Shown piece by piece: positions 56,189 to 64,000 of a DNA stretch of 64,000 nt. Position numbers and translations under genes: made by a program. Below the pieces are notes generated by a model. The model worked only from the letters and a program-made list of their open reading frames with translations. It ran no database searches and had not been told where the DNA came from. The stretch comes from JAFKFI01 sp963795435 (GTDB taxonomy: Bacteria; Pseudomonadota; Alphaproteobacteria; Acetobacterales; Acetobacteraceae). The stretch covers positions 62,001-126,000 of the forward strand of contig CAWCHV010000007.1 in the NCBI GenBank assembly GCA_963795435.1. The letters are read 5' to 3'. The stretch's first letter is position 1. Every line of letters starts with the position of its first letter.

Positions 56189-56827
56189 ATGTCCACCACG
56201 GCGGTTCGCCATCTCTCGCTGGATCCCGCCTTTGCCGGGTTGATTGCCCGCATTGGCCGCCCGCGCCTCACGCCCGAGCGCGACCGCAGTCCGTACGAGG
56301 CGCTGATCCGCGCCATCGCGCACCAGCAATTGCACGGCCGCGCCGCCGAGGCGATCCTCGGGCGGTTTGTCGCCCTCTATCCCGGCATTTCGTTTCCGAG
56401 CCCCGAGATGGTGCTGGCGAGCGAGGACAGCGTGCTGCGCGGCTGCGGCTTTTCGCTGGGCAAGATCGCCGCGATCCGCGACATCTGCGCCCGCACGCTG
56501 GACGGCACCGTGCCGAGCCGCCGCGCCGCCGCCCGCCTTTCGGACGAGGTGCTGATCGAGCGCCTGACCACGATCCGCGGCGTCGGCCGCTGGACGGTGG
56601 AGATGCTGCTGATCTGGACCCTCGGGCGGGCCGACATTCTCCCGGTGGACGATTTCGGCGTGCGCGAGGGCTACCGGGTGCTTTACGGGCTCGAGGCACA
56701 ACCTCGGCCGCGCGATCTGGCGGAGATCGGTCAGGTTTGGGCGCCTTGGCGGAGCTATGCGGCGTGGTATCTGTGGCGGGCCTCAGACGAGGCGAGGCAG
56801 GCGGCGGTGGCTACTTCGCGGGCTTGA
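56189..56827 (+). CDS. alkA: DNA-3-methyladenine glycosylase II (AlkA-like)
   Basis: 212 residues, the HhH-GPD superfamily catalytic region without the N-terminal domain of E. coli AlkA. Signatures: YEALIRAIAHQQLHGRAAEAILGRF, and the helix-hairpin-helix with catalytic Asp, LTTIRGVGRWTVEMLLIWTLGRADILPVDDFGVREGY. It removes alkylated bases such as 3-methyladenine in base-excision repair. ATG 56189. Confidence 0.93.
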   Translation: MSTTAVRHLSLDPAFAGLIARIGRPRLTPERDRSPYEALIRAIAHQQLHGRAAEAILGRFVALYPGISFPSPEMVLASEDSVLRGCGFSLGKIAAIRDICARTLDGTVPSRRAAARLSDEVLIERLTTIRGVGRWTVEMLLIWTLGRADILPVDDFGVREGYRVLYGLEAQPRPRDLAEIGQVWAPWRSYAAWYLWRASDEARQAAVATSRA

Positions 56828-56857
56828 ACCGGGCGCCTATCCTGCCGCGACGAGCGG

Positions 56858-57619
56858 CTACCCTGCCATGAACCCCTCCACCACGCCGACGAACCCCGCC
56901 GGGTTGTCGGCGTGGAGCCAGTGTCCGGCATCCTTCACGGTGACGAAGCGCGCGGCGGGGAACTGCGCGCGGATCGCCGGCCGGTGCTCCGGGCGGATGT
57001 AGCCGGACCGCGCGCCGGCGACGAATAGGGTCGGCCCGCGATAGATCGCGCCGTCCGGTGGGTTCCAGCCCTCGATCTCGGGCAACGCGGCCGCGATCTC
57101 CGCCAGCCCCATGCGCCAGGCCGGCTGCGCGCCCGGACGGAGGTTTTGCAACACGAACGCGCGCAAGCCGGCCTCGGGCACCGCGCCCGCGAGCTCGGCA
57201 TCGGCTGTCGCGCGGGTCATGCCGGGCGCCAGCGGCAGCGCCCGCAAGGCAGCGGCGAGCTCACGGAACCCTGGCGGATAGGACACAGGAGCGATGTCGG
57301 CGACGATCAGTCGGCGCACCGCGTCAGGCTGGTCCAGCGCCGCGCGCATCGCCACCTTGCCGCCCATCGAGTGGCCCAGCAGCGCCGCGGGCAGCACGTC
57401 GCGAGCGTGCAGGGTTTCGAGCACGTCGCCCGCCATTGCTTCGTAGCCCATCGCCGGATCGTGCGGGCTGTCGCCATGATTGCGCAGGTCTAGTGCGATG
57501 GTGAGGAAGCGCCGCGCGAGCCGACGCTGCACGGCGCCGAAATTGCGCGCGGCGCCGAACAGCCCATGCAGCAGCACGAGCGGCGGCCCCTCCCCCGCCT
57601 CGTTGCCGCGCAGGATCAC
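56858..57619 (-). CDS. Alpha/beta hydrolase
   Basis: 253 residues. Oxyanion-hole region PLVLLHGLFGAARNFGAVQRRLA, nucleophile elbow LLGHSMGGKVAMRAAL with Ser, and a C-terminal VKDAGHWLHADNP carrying the catalytic His. It resembles YbfF-type esterases. Start: GTG 57619, overlapping the transporter stop as GTGA; the longer frame to 58081 lies inside that gene. Last gene of a three-gene coupled operon. Confidence 0.88.
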   Translation of the reverse strand: MILRGNEAGEGPPLVLLHGLFGAARNFGAVQRRLARRFLTIALDLRNHGDSPHDPAMGYEAMAGDVLETLHARDVLPAALLGHSMGGKVAMRAALDQPDAVRRLIVADIAPVSYPPGFRELAAALRALPLAPGMTRATADAELAGAVPEAGLRAFVLQNLRPGAQPAWRMGLAEIAAALPEIEGWNPPDGAIYRGPTLFVAGARSGYIRPEHRPAIRAQFPAARFVTVKDAGHWLHADNPAGFVGVVEGFMAG

Positions 57620-58536
57620 CGCGGCCGCCGCGCCGGCCACGCCGCCGCGCCGATGCCGCCCAGGATCAGCAAGGTGCCGGCGATCAGGTCGGGAGTGATC
57701 GGTTCGCCCAGAAACAGACCGGACAGCAGGAGCCCGCTCGCCGGGGTCGCCAGGAACCCAACGGACGAAACCACGCTCGGCAAGGTCGCGGCCGCCTGCA
57801 GCACGCACCAGGTGCCGACCGAGCCGGCGAGGACGCCGACATAGAGCAGCGCCGCCCACGCGGCGGGGTCCGCGCCGAACCCGCCATCGCGCTCGCGCCA
57901 TGCCACGACCGGCAGGATCAGCAGAGCGGCGAGGGTGAAGCACCAGGGCAGCAGCACGAACATCGACTGGCGCGGCGGGAAGCGGCGAATCACGATGATC
58001 GCGATCGAGAACGACAGGGCGGCGGCGAGCAGGAAGGCGTGCCCGACGAGCACCGTCCGTTGCGACCAGTCGATCGCCCACGGCCCGGTGAGGACGGCGA
58101 CCCCGGCCAGCCCCAGCGCCGCCGCGATCCAGCGGCGCGGCGGGATGGGCTCGCGCAGCACCAGCAGCGATAGCGGCACCACGAACATCGTCGTCGTGTT
58201 GGCGAGCACCGCGGTGCGCCCGGCCGGCACCCAGGCCACCGCCAGATGGGCGAACAGGAAGAACAGCGCGAGCTGGAACACGCCGACGCCGATCACCGCC
58301 GGCAGATCGGCCCGTCCCGGCGGACGGATGCGGCCGACTACCGCCAGTAGCACCCAGGCGCCGACCGCCGACAGAGCGGCGCGGCCCTCGGCGAACCAGA
58401 GCGGCGAGGTGCCACGCAGAACGGCGTATTTGGCCAGCGGCCAGGTGCTGCTCAGCAGCACGACGGACAACGCGAGCTGCGCCAGTCCGGCCGCCGGCAG
58501 CGCGGTCGCATCCGCCGCCGGACGGACGCCGCTCAC
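57616..58536 (-). CDS. DMT superfamily (EamA) transporter
   Basis: 306 residues with ten membrane segments in two EamA repeats (for example LALSVVLLSSTWPLAKYAVLRG in the first; AGTLLILGGIGAAAWPARR closes the second). The conserved PSVVSSVGFLATPASGLLLSGLFLGEPI segment marks the end of repeat two. It probably exports or imports a small metabolite. The start GTG 58536 overlaps the quinone oxidoreductase stop (GTGA). Confidence 0.9.
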   Translation of the reverse strand: MSGVRPAADATALPAAGLAQLALSVVLLSSTWPLAKYAVLRGTSPLWFAEGRAALSAVGAWVLLAVVGRIRPPGRADLPAVIGVGVFQLALFFLFAHLAVAWVPAGRTAVLANTTTMFVVPLSLLVLREPIPPRRWIAAALGLAGVAVLTGPWAIDWSQRTVLVGHAFLLAAALSFSIAIIVIRRFPPRQSMFVLLPWCFTLAALLILPVVAWRERDGGFGADPAAWAALLYVGVLAGSVGTWCVLQAAATLPSVVSSVGFLATPASGLLLSGLFLGEPITPDLIAGTLLILGGIGAAAWPARRPR

Positions 58537-59540
58537 GCGTCGGCGGCCCGCAGCATGATCTTGCCGATATGCGCGCTGCTCTCCATGAGCCGGTGCGCCT
58601 CGGCGGCCTCAGCCAGTGGAAACACCCGGTAGATCACCGGCCCGCATCGCCCGGCATCCAGCAACGGCCACACGCGCTGGCGCAGCTCGGCCGCGATGGC
58701 GCCCTTCTGCGCCGTCGTGCGTGGACGCATGGTGGAGCCGGTGATCGTCAGCCGCTTGGTCATCACCTGCACGAAATCGAAGTTTTCCACCTTCGAGCCC
58801 TGCAGGAACGCGATCAGCACCAGCCGTCCGTCCATCGCCAATGAGCGGATATCCCGCGCGATATACGGGCCGCCGACCATCTCGAGGATGACATCGACGC
58901 CGCGCCCGCCGGTGATCCGCTTGATCTCGGCGGCGAAGTCGGCGACGCGGTAATTGATCGCCTCCGCCGCGCCCAGCTTGCGGCACGCCGCGACCTTCTC
59001 GTCCGATCCGGCGGTGGCGTAGACCGTGGCGCCGAATGCGGTGGCGAGTTGGATCGCGGTGACGCCGATGCCCGAGGTGCCGCCTTGCACCAGCATGCTC
59101 TCGCCGGCGGACAGCCGCCCGCCCTGGAACAGATTGGCCCACACGGTGAAATAGGTCTCTGGCAATGCCGCGGCGCGGATCGCGTCGTAGCCGGCGGGCC
59201 AAGGCAAGCATTGCGGCGCGGGTGCGGTGCAATACTCCGCGTAGCCGCCGCCGTTTGTCAGGGCGCAGACCCGGTCCCCGACCCGCCATCCGCGCACCTC
59301 CGGGCCGGCGGCCACCACTTCGCCGGCGATCTCGAGGCCGAGCAGCGGGCTCGCGCCGGGCGGCGGCGGGTAGGAACCCTGGCGCTGCGCCACGTCGGGG
59401 CGGTTCACCCCGGCGGCGAGCACGCGTACCAGTACCTCGTCCGGCTTCGGCGTCGGGACCGGCCCCTGGACCGGCTTCAGCACCTCCGGGCCGCCGGCAC
59501 CCTCGGCGGCGATCTGGGTCATGGTCCGCGGGATGCTCAT
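58533..59540 (-). CDS. NAD(P)H-quinone oxidoreductase, PIG3/TIGR02824 type
   Basis: 335 residues, zinc-free medium-chain reductase. Signatures: VLAAGVNRPDVAQRQGSYPPPPGASPLLGLEIAGEVVA, LPETYFTVWANLFQGGRL, MLVQGGTSGIGVTAIQLATAFG and DVILEMVGGPYIARDIRSLAMDGRLVLIAFLQG. Start: ATG 59540 with AGGAGG ten bases upstream. First gene of an operon with a DMT transporter and an alpha/beta hydrolase, all joined by GTGA overlaps. Confidence 0.92.
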   Translation of the reverse strand: MSIPRTMTQIAAEGAGGPEVLKPVQGPVPTPKPDEVLVRVLAAGVNRPDVAQRQGSYPPPPGASPLLGLEIAGEVVAAGPEVRGWRVGDRVCALTNGGGYAEYCTAPAPQCLPWPAGYDAIRAAALPETYFTVWANLFQGGRLSAGESMLVQGGTSGIGVTAIQLATAFGATVYATAGSDEKVAACRKLGAAEAINYRVADFAAEIKRITGGRGVDVILEMVGGPYIARDIRSLAMDGRLVLIAFLQGSKVENFDFVQVMTKRLTITGSTMRPRTTAQKGAIAAELRQRVWPLLDAGRCGPVIYRVFPLAEAAEAHRLMESSAHIGKIMLRAADA

Positions 59541-59682
59541 GTCGGCGGTTCCTCCTGGCGCTGCGCCGCGAAACTCCGCGCCCCGAGCCGAAGCGTCAAG
59601 GTGCCGCGCAACCGGCGCTGGCACCGCCTGGTTCCTTCCGCTTAGGATCATCGCAACAGGAAGAGACGCGAGGAACTCCGCG

Positions 59683-60033
59683 ATGCGCATCCACAACCTC
59701 TACGCCGACGCCGACGGCGAGTCCCATTTCCGCGACATCACGGTCGACTGGGTGGAGGAAGGACGCGGCGGCAAGATGTCGAAGCGCCTGCCGGCGACCG
59801 GCATCATCTTCCGCGAGACCGCGGGCTCCTATGACCTCGACTGGCACCCCGCGCCGCGCCGCCAGTACATCATCAATCTAGACGCCGGCGTGCGGATCAC
59901 CGCGAGCGACGGCGAGAGCCGCGTCATCGGCGCGGGCGAGGTGATCCTGGTCGAGGACACCAGCGGAAAGGGCCATCTCTCAAAATCGGTGGAAGCGAAG
60001 ATGCGCCATTCGATCTTCGTGCCGGTCGAGTGA
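59683..60033 (+). CDS. Cupin-like protein heading the metal-uptake operon
   Basis: 116 residues. A single beta-barrel with cupin pattern: GSYDLDWHPAPRRQYIINLDAGVRITASDGESRVIGAGEVILVEDTSGKGH. The usual metal-binding HxH...E...H set is only partly present (H in DWHPAP, H in GKGH). Start: ATG 59683 behind GAGG. The stop overlaps the GTG start of aztA (GTGA), so it is coupled to the transporter genes. Function unknown; the coupling suggests a role linked to metal supply (inference). Confidence 0.8.
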   Translation: MRIHNLYADADGESHFRDITVDWVEEGRGGKMSKRLPATGIIFRETAGSYDLDWHPAPRRQYIINLDAGVRITASDGESRVIGAGEVILVEDTSGKGHLSKSVEAKMRHSIFVPVE

Positions 60034-60827
60034 TCGAGCGGCTACGGCTGTCGGCCGCCGGTCTGGCAAGGGCTGCTGGCGCGCCCTCGGGGACGCTGAC
60101 GCACGGCGCGGCACGGCTGGAGCAGGCGTCAGGCAGCCGCGACACGTACGGCCCTGTATCGCTCGCCTTGGAAATGGTTTCCGCCGGCTACGGCGGCCGG
60201 CTCGCGATCGAGCAGATCTCCGGCCGGTTCGAGGCGGGCACGCTCACCGCCATCGTCGGCGCCAACGGCGCGGGCAAGAGCACGCTGCTCAATGTGCTGG
60301 CCGGCACGCTGCGGCCGCACTCGGGCACGGTACGGCTCGCCGGCGCCCGGCCCCGCTCCGTGGGCTATCTGCCGCAAGTGACCGCGATCGACCGCGACTA
60401 TCCCGTGTCGGTCCTGGAATTTGTCGCCCTCGGAGGCTGGCATCATTTCGGCGCGTTCCGCACGCCGTCCCGTGATCTGCTCGCCGAAGTGCTGTCCGCG
60501 CTTCGCGCCGTGGGAATGCATGACGCCGCCGCTTCGCGCATCCGCGATCTATCCGAGGGACAATTCCGCCGCGTCCTGTTCGCGCGGCTGATCGTGCGGC
60601 GCGCGCGGCTTATCCTGCTTGACGAGCCGTTCGCCGCCGTCGACGCGCAGACCATGTCGGTGCTGCTCGATCAGGTCACGCGATGGCACGAGGAAGGCCG
60701 GACCGTGATTGCCGTGCTGCACGATCTCGACGTGGTACGGGCGCGGTTCCCTTCGACGCTGGCGCTGGCGCGACGCTGCATCGCCTGGGGTGCGACAGAG
60801 GGGGCGTTGGCTGCGATGGCGGCATGA
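60030..60827 (+). CDS. aztA: Zinc/manganese-type ABC transporter ATP-binding protein (AztA/ZnuC-like)
   Basis: 265 residues. Walker A AIVGANGAGKSTLLNVLAG near residue 74, Q-loop GYLPQ, signature loop DLSEGQFRRVLFARLI (LSEGQ in place of LSGGQ), Walker B LILLDEPFAAVDAQT, and the His switch VLHDLD. The WHEEGRTVIAVLHDLDVVR segment is typical of AztA. Start: GTG 60030 overlapping the cupin stop; ATG 60174 is an alternative that would remove a 48-residue low-similarity lead. Coupled to aztB by ATGA. Confidence 0.9.
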   Translation: MIERLRLSAAGLARAAGAPSGTLTHGAARLEQASGSRDTYGPVSLALEMVSAGYGGRLAIEQISGRFEAGTLTAIVGANGAGKSTLLNVLAGTLRPHSGTVRLAGARPRSVGYLPQVTAIDRDYPVSVLEFVALGGWHHFGAFRTPSRDLLAEVLSALRAVGMHDAAASRIRDLSEGQFRRVLFARLIVRRARLILLDEPFAAVDAQTMSVLLDQVTRWHEEGRTVIAVLHDLDVVRARFPSTLALARRCIAWGATEGALAAMAA

Positions 60828-61684
60828 CATCGGCATACGCGCTGCTGGTCGCACCGTTCGACACGCTCGGGTTCATGCGCGCGGCCCTGGTGGCCTGCAT
60901 CGCGTTGGCGCTGGCCAACGGGGCTGTCGGAACACTGCTGGTACTACGCCGGATGAGCCTCGACGGCGATGTGCTCGGACACGCCGTGATGCCGGGCGCC
61001 GCCATCGGCTTTCTCTACGCGGGACCGTCGCCAACCTTCCTGTCGCTGGGCGGCCTGGCAAGCGGTCTCGCCGTGGCAGCGCTGGCCGCGCTGAGCGCCG
61101 GCGGGCGGGGCCGACAAGACGCGGGACTGGTGGCGTTCTATTTGGTCGCCCTCTCGCTCGGCGTCCTGCTTGTCGCGTGGCGGGGCAGCAACGTTGACGT
61201 CATGCGTGTGCTGTTCGGCACCGTTCTGGCCATCGACCAGCGGGCGCTGCTCCAGATCGCGGCTGCGAGCAGCGTGATCCTGCTGGTGATCGCAGCGCTG
61301 TACCGGCCGTTCGCGGTGGGCGCGTTCGACCCAGCATTCCTGCGCGCGGTGGGCGCGCGCGCGCCCTATGGGGCGGTGTTCGTGGCATTGGTGGTGCTGA
61401 CGCTGGTGGCGAGTTTCCAAGCATTCGGCACGCTTCTGGCGGTGGGACCGATGCTGCTGCCGGCGGCAGCGGCGCGGTGCTGGGGGCTCCGTGTTGCAGC
61501 GTCGATGGCGCTGGCGACCGGGTTCGGCCTGACCGCGTCGATCGCGGGGCTGCTGGTCTCCTATCATGGCAACATGCCCTCCGGCCCGGCGATCGTGCTG
61601 GCGGGAGGATTGCTGTTCGGGATTTCCCTCGTCGCTACGAACGCATGGCGCCGCTTGGCGCCCATCATAGGGAGAGCCGCCTGA
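60824..61684 (+). CDS. aztB: Zinc/manganese-type ABC transporter permease (AztB-like)
   Basis: 286 residues, ABC-3 family permease with about eight membrane segments. Signatures: VLRRMSLDGDVLGHAVMPGAAIGFLYAG, LGVLLVAWRGSNVDVMRVLFGTVLAIDQ, FDPAFLRAVGARAPYGAVFVALVVLTLVASFQAFGTLLAVGPMLLPAAAARCW. ATG 60824 overlaps the aztA stop (ATGA), and the stop overlaps the aztC start by one base (TGATG). Confidence 0.93.
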   Translation: MTSAYALLVAPFDTLGFMRAALVACIALALANGAVGTLLVLRRMSLDGDVLGHAVMPGAAIGFLYAGPSPTFLSLGGLASGLAVAALAALSAGGRGRQDAGLVAFYLVALSLGVLLVAWRGSNVDVMRVLFGTVLAIDQRALLQIAAASSVILLVIAALYRPFAVGAFDPAFLRAVGARAPYGAVFVALVVLTLVASFQAFGTLLAVGPMLLPAAAARCWGLRVAASMALATGFGLTASIAGLLVSYHGNMPSGPAIVLAGGLLFGISLVATNAWRRLAPIIGRAA

Positions 61685-62613
61685 TGTTTCGCTTTCTTCG
61701 CATCGTCCGTCCACTCGGCGCCGCACTGGCAGCCCTGCTGCTGGCGGCGCCTGGGCAAGCCGCGGACCGGATCCCCGTGATCGCGACCTTCAGCGTCATA
61801 GCCGACATGCTCGCCAATGTCGGCGGCGATCACATCGACATAACGACCATCGTCGGCGCCGGTGGGGACTGCGAGCTGTACCAGCCCACTCCGGCCGACG
61901 TCGCGAAGCTCGCATCGACGCGCGCCGTGTTCTTGAACGATCTCAACGACGAGTTCGAGCCCTGGCTGGAACCGCTGCTCAAGCAGGCCGCGTTCAAGGG
62001 CGCCAAGGTGGTCGTCACGCGCGGCGTGCACACGCTGACGGCGGAGGAGGAGCATCCGGTTTCCGGCAGGCAGCTGCCAACGGCGATCGACCAGCACGCC
62101 TGGCTCGATCCGCGCAACGGCATCATTTACGTGCGCAACGTCGCCGAGGCGCTGGCGCGGCTCGATCCCGCCGATGCCGCCGACTTCCGGGCGCGCGCGG
62201 CGGCCTACACCAAGCAACTCCAGGCGCTCGATGACTGGGCGCGCAAGGAGATGGCGGGCGTGCCCGTGAGCAAGCGGCGGGCGCTGTCGTCGCACAACTC
62301 GCTCCAGTACATCGCCAACGCATACGGCATTACGTTGCTGACGGTGAACGGCTGGACCAACAAGAGCGAGCCCTCGGCGGCGGAGCTGGCGAAGCTGGCG
62401 CGGCAAATCCGTGCCGCACGCGTAAAAGCCCTGTTTCTCGACAGCATCACCGATCCACGCGCCATGCAGCGCATCGCCGCCGAAACCGGTGCGACGATCG
62501 GCGGCACGCTCTACGGCAATTCACTCTCCCCGGCCGGCGGCGAGGCGGACAGCTATCTCAAGATGCTGCGTCACGACGTGACCACGCTGAAGGCCGGGAT
62601 GCTGAGCAACTGA
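61684..62613 (+). CDS. aztC: Metal ABC transporter substrate-binding protein (AztC/ZnuA-like), unusual ligands
   Basis: 309 residues with a signal peptide (LGAALAALLLAAPGQAADR), cluster A-I periplasmic binding protein. Overall order matches AztC: VIATFSVIADMLANVGGD, GDCELYQPTPADVAKL, DQHAWLDPRNGIIYVRN, RALSSHNSLQYIANAYG and TGATIGGTLYGNSLSP. Zn-binding members use three His and one Asp. Here H138 and H204 are kept, but Glu64 (DCELYQPTP) stands where relatives have His (DxHxYQPTP), and Asn279 (LYGNSLS) where they have Asp (LYSDALS). The His-rich loop is short. The metal may not be zinc. Confidence 0.9.
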   Translation: MFRFLRIVRPLGAALAALLLAAPGQAADRIPVIATFSVIADMLANVGGDHIDITTIVGAGGDCELYQPTPADVAKLASTRAVFLNDLNDEFEPWLEPLLKQAAFKGAKVVVTRGVHTLTAEEEHPVSGRQLPTAIDQHAWLDPRNGIIYVRNVAEALARLDPADAADFRARAAAYTKQLQALDDWARKEMAGVPVSKRRALSSHNSLQYIANAYGITLLTVNGWTNKSEPSAAELAKLARQIRAARVKALFLDSITDPRAMQRIAAETGATIGGTLYGNSLSPAGGEADSYLKMLRHDVTTLKAGMLSN

Positions 62614-62616
62614 GCC

Positions 62617-63966
62617 ATGTTGCTGATCGCCGCCTGGTGGCGCCTGTTGGTTGCGGGCATGTTGGTGGCGGCCTTGTGGGCCGCCGTGCTGTGGGTCGCG
62701 CCATCGGCGCCATCGACGGCGACGGCCCGGCCGTCGGCACAAACGGCCGCGCTGCCGACAGCCGAACCAGAGTCCGAGAGTGGATTGTTGCGCGCCGTTG
62801 CACGGTCCGGTCAGGCGGCGCCGGGCGGTGGCAGCTTCGACCGGTTTGATGTCATCTCGCAACCGATCGTGGCGCCGGTCAACGCACGCGGCCAGGTCGC
62901 CTTTTACGCCACGGTGCTGCACGCGCCGGGGCGCGAGGGCATCTTCCTCGCCGACGCGGGGAGCATCACGAAGGTGGCGGCGTTAGGAGACGCCCTGCCG
63001 GGAGGCGGGACGCTCGCGGAGTTCACGGAGCATCCCCTGCCGGCGCTGAATGCGTCGGGGCATGTCGCCTTCAGCGCGCAGATCGCCGGCGGGCGGGCGA
63101 CCGAGGGCGTGTTCCTTGCCGGCGAGGACGGCCCGCGGGTGATCGCGCTTGCCGGAGACGATGCGCCGGGTGTGCCCGCCGGCGTCCTGGTCGACTTCAA
63201 CGCGCCGGCGCTGAACGACAACGACGAACTGGCTTTCGTCGCCAGCGTGCGCCGCGGGCGCGACATGCTGGATGTGCTGTATTTCTGGAACGGCCGCCGG
63301 CTGCAACGGCTGGTCGCCGAGGGCGAGCGGCTGCTGCGGATCGGCGGCACGATGGACAAGATCGGCGAGCCGGCACTGAACAACAGCGGTGCCGTCGCGT
63401 TTCCCGCTGCACTCCTCAAGGGCCCGGTGCTCGGCGGCATTTTCATCGCGGGCTCGCGCACTCTGCGCCTGCTGATCGGGGCTGGCGAGCATACGCCGGA
63501 CGGGGCAATGGTCCTGCGCTTCTCCGAGCGGGTGGCGATCGACGACGAGGACGGCATCGCCTTCGGCGCCTATCTCGGCGGGAACGGCGACCAGCGTCAG
63601 GCGGTGCTGCGGATCGGGCCGGAGGGTCTGGCCGAAATCGCCGTCGAGGGCGGCCCCGCGCCGGGGGGCGGACGCTACGCGGGGTTCGGTCCTTGGCCCA
63701 CGGTGGCGCCGGGCGGGGTCACCGCGTTCATCGCCGCACTCGACGGAGGGCCGGGACCGTTCGCCGCCTTTGCGGGCGCTCCGCGCAAAATCAGCCGGCT
63801 TGCGACCACGGGCGAGGCGCTGGCGCAGGGCGGACGGCTCGGCCGCTTCGCACTCAACGGAGTCGCCGCAATCGGGCCTGGCGGCGGGCTGACCTTCGCG
63901 ACCCTCGCGCAGGAGCCGGGAGAGCGCAACGCGATCTACTGCCGCTGTTCGCCGCCGCTTCGCTGA
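62617..63966 (+). CDS. Exported repeat protein (DUF7453-like), predicted beta-propeller, last gene of the azt operon
   Basis: 449 residues. An N-terminal hydrophobic segment (residues 9-28) is a signal or anchor, followed by a Pro/Ala/Ser linker to about residue 58. Then come seven repeats of about 55 residues, beginning near 87, 142, 197, 252, 306, 360 and 415, each with a pattern like PALNxxGxVAFxA (PVNARGQVAFYA, PALNASGHVAFSA, PALNDNDELAFVA, PALNNSGAVAFPA). Seven equal beta repeats suggest a seven-bladed propeller. It starts 3 bases after the aztC stop. In known aztABCD operons that position holds AztD, a periplasmic propeller-type zinc chaperone, but no clear AztD similarity or His-rich motif is seen. 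Confidence 0.8.
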   Translation: MLLIAAWWRLLVAGMLVAALWAAVLWVAPSAPSTATARPSAQTAALPTAEPESESGLLRAVARSGQAAPGGGSFDRFDVISQPIVAPVNARGQVAFYATVLHAPGREGIFLADAGSITKVAALGDALPGGGTLAEFTEHPLPALNASGHVAFSAQIAGGRATEGVFLAGEDGPRVIALAGDDAPGVPAGVLVDFNAPALNDNDELAFVASVRRGRDMLDVLYFWNGRRLQRLVAEGERLLRIGGTMDKIGEPALNNSGAVAFPAALLKGPVLGGIFIAGSRTLRLLIGAGEHTPDGAMVLRFSERVAIDDEDGIAFGAYLGGNGDQRQAVLRIGPEGLAEIAVEGGPAPGGGRYAGFGPWPTVAPGGVTAFIAALDGGPGPFAAFAGAPRKISRLATTGEALAQGGRLGRFALNGVAAIGPGGGLTFATLAQEPGERNAIYCRCSPPLR

Positions 63967-64000
63967 TCGGCCGACTGCGTGGCTGGCATCAGTTGATGTC

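Overview
This is a high-GC stretch of an alphaproteobacterial chromosome, most likely Rhodospirillales and plausibly Acetobacteraceae. The evidence is the gene orders tolQRAB-pal-cpoB-tilS-ftsH-folP-glmM-thiD, ybgC-ruvBAC-yebC and zapA-6S RNA-fau, the use of GTG and TTG starts, and many 1-4 base stop/start overlaps. No rRNA, tRNA, CRISPR array, insertion sequence or prophage was seen. The lineage is inferred from gene content only.

Layout. 0-2.1 kb: the edge of a lipid or polyene biosynthesis cluster (AMP-dependent ligase cut by the window edge, acyl carrier protein, divergent methyltransferase). 2.1-5.7 kb: a molybdenum hydroxylase operon (CMD-family protein, 2Fe-2S subunit, molybdopterin subunit) preceded by a truncated MmyB-type regulator. 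5.7-12.2 kb: SixA phosphatase, CHAD protein, nuclease-like protein, citrate synthase, glycerophosphodiesterase and two unknown proteins. 12.3-27.8 kb: a long minus-strand housekeeping run covering thiamine, cell wall, folate, FtsH, TilS, the complete Tol-Pal envelope system, Holliday junction processing and YebC. 27.9-30.1 kb: YmdB-like phosphoesterase, 5-formyl-THF cyclo-ligase, a 6S RNA candidate and ZapA. 30.2-37.5 kb: plus-strand metabolism (class I aldolase, ThiE, VOC protein, two dehydrogenases), a deaminase and a membrane glycosyltransferase.

35-51 kb is an accessory stretch. Five genes are recognisable over most of their length but interrupted by one-base frameshifts: a small alanine-rich protein, a MetE-like methyltransferase (two shifts), a second-type EF-G, a DUF1203 protein and an oxalate decarboxylase-like bicupin (two shifts). 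Intact neighbours include an MBL hydrolase, a DUF1800/DUF1501 pair, a desaturase, a YeiH transporter and an adenylate cyclase-FHA fusion. Such clustering means either local gene decay or indel errors in the sequence; both readings are given.

51-64 kb holds a nucleoside hydrolase, an M20 peptidase, a ClC channel divergent from a MarR regulator with a 19-bp palindrome between them, AlkA, a quinone oxidoreductase/transporter/hydrolase operon, and a five-gene metal-uptake operon (cupin, aztA, aztB, aztC, repeat protein). In that operon the binding protein has Glu and Asn where Zn-binding relatives have His and Asp, and the last gene encodes seven regular ~55-residue repeats, predicted to form a beta-propeller, in the place where AztD sits in known aztABCD operons. 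I consider this the most interesting lead in the window.
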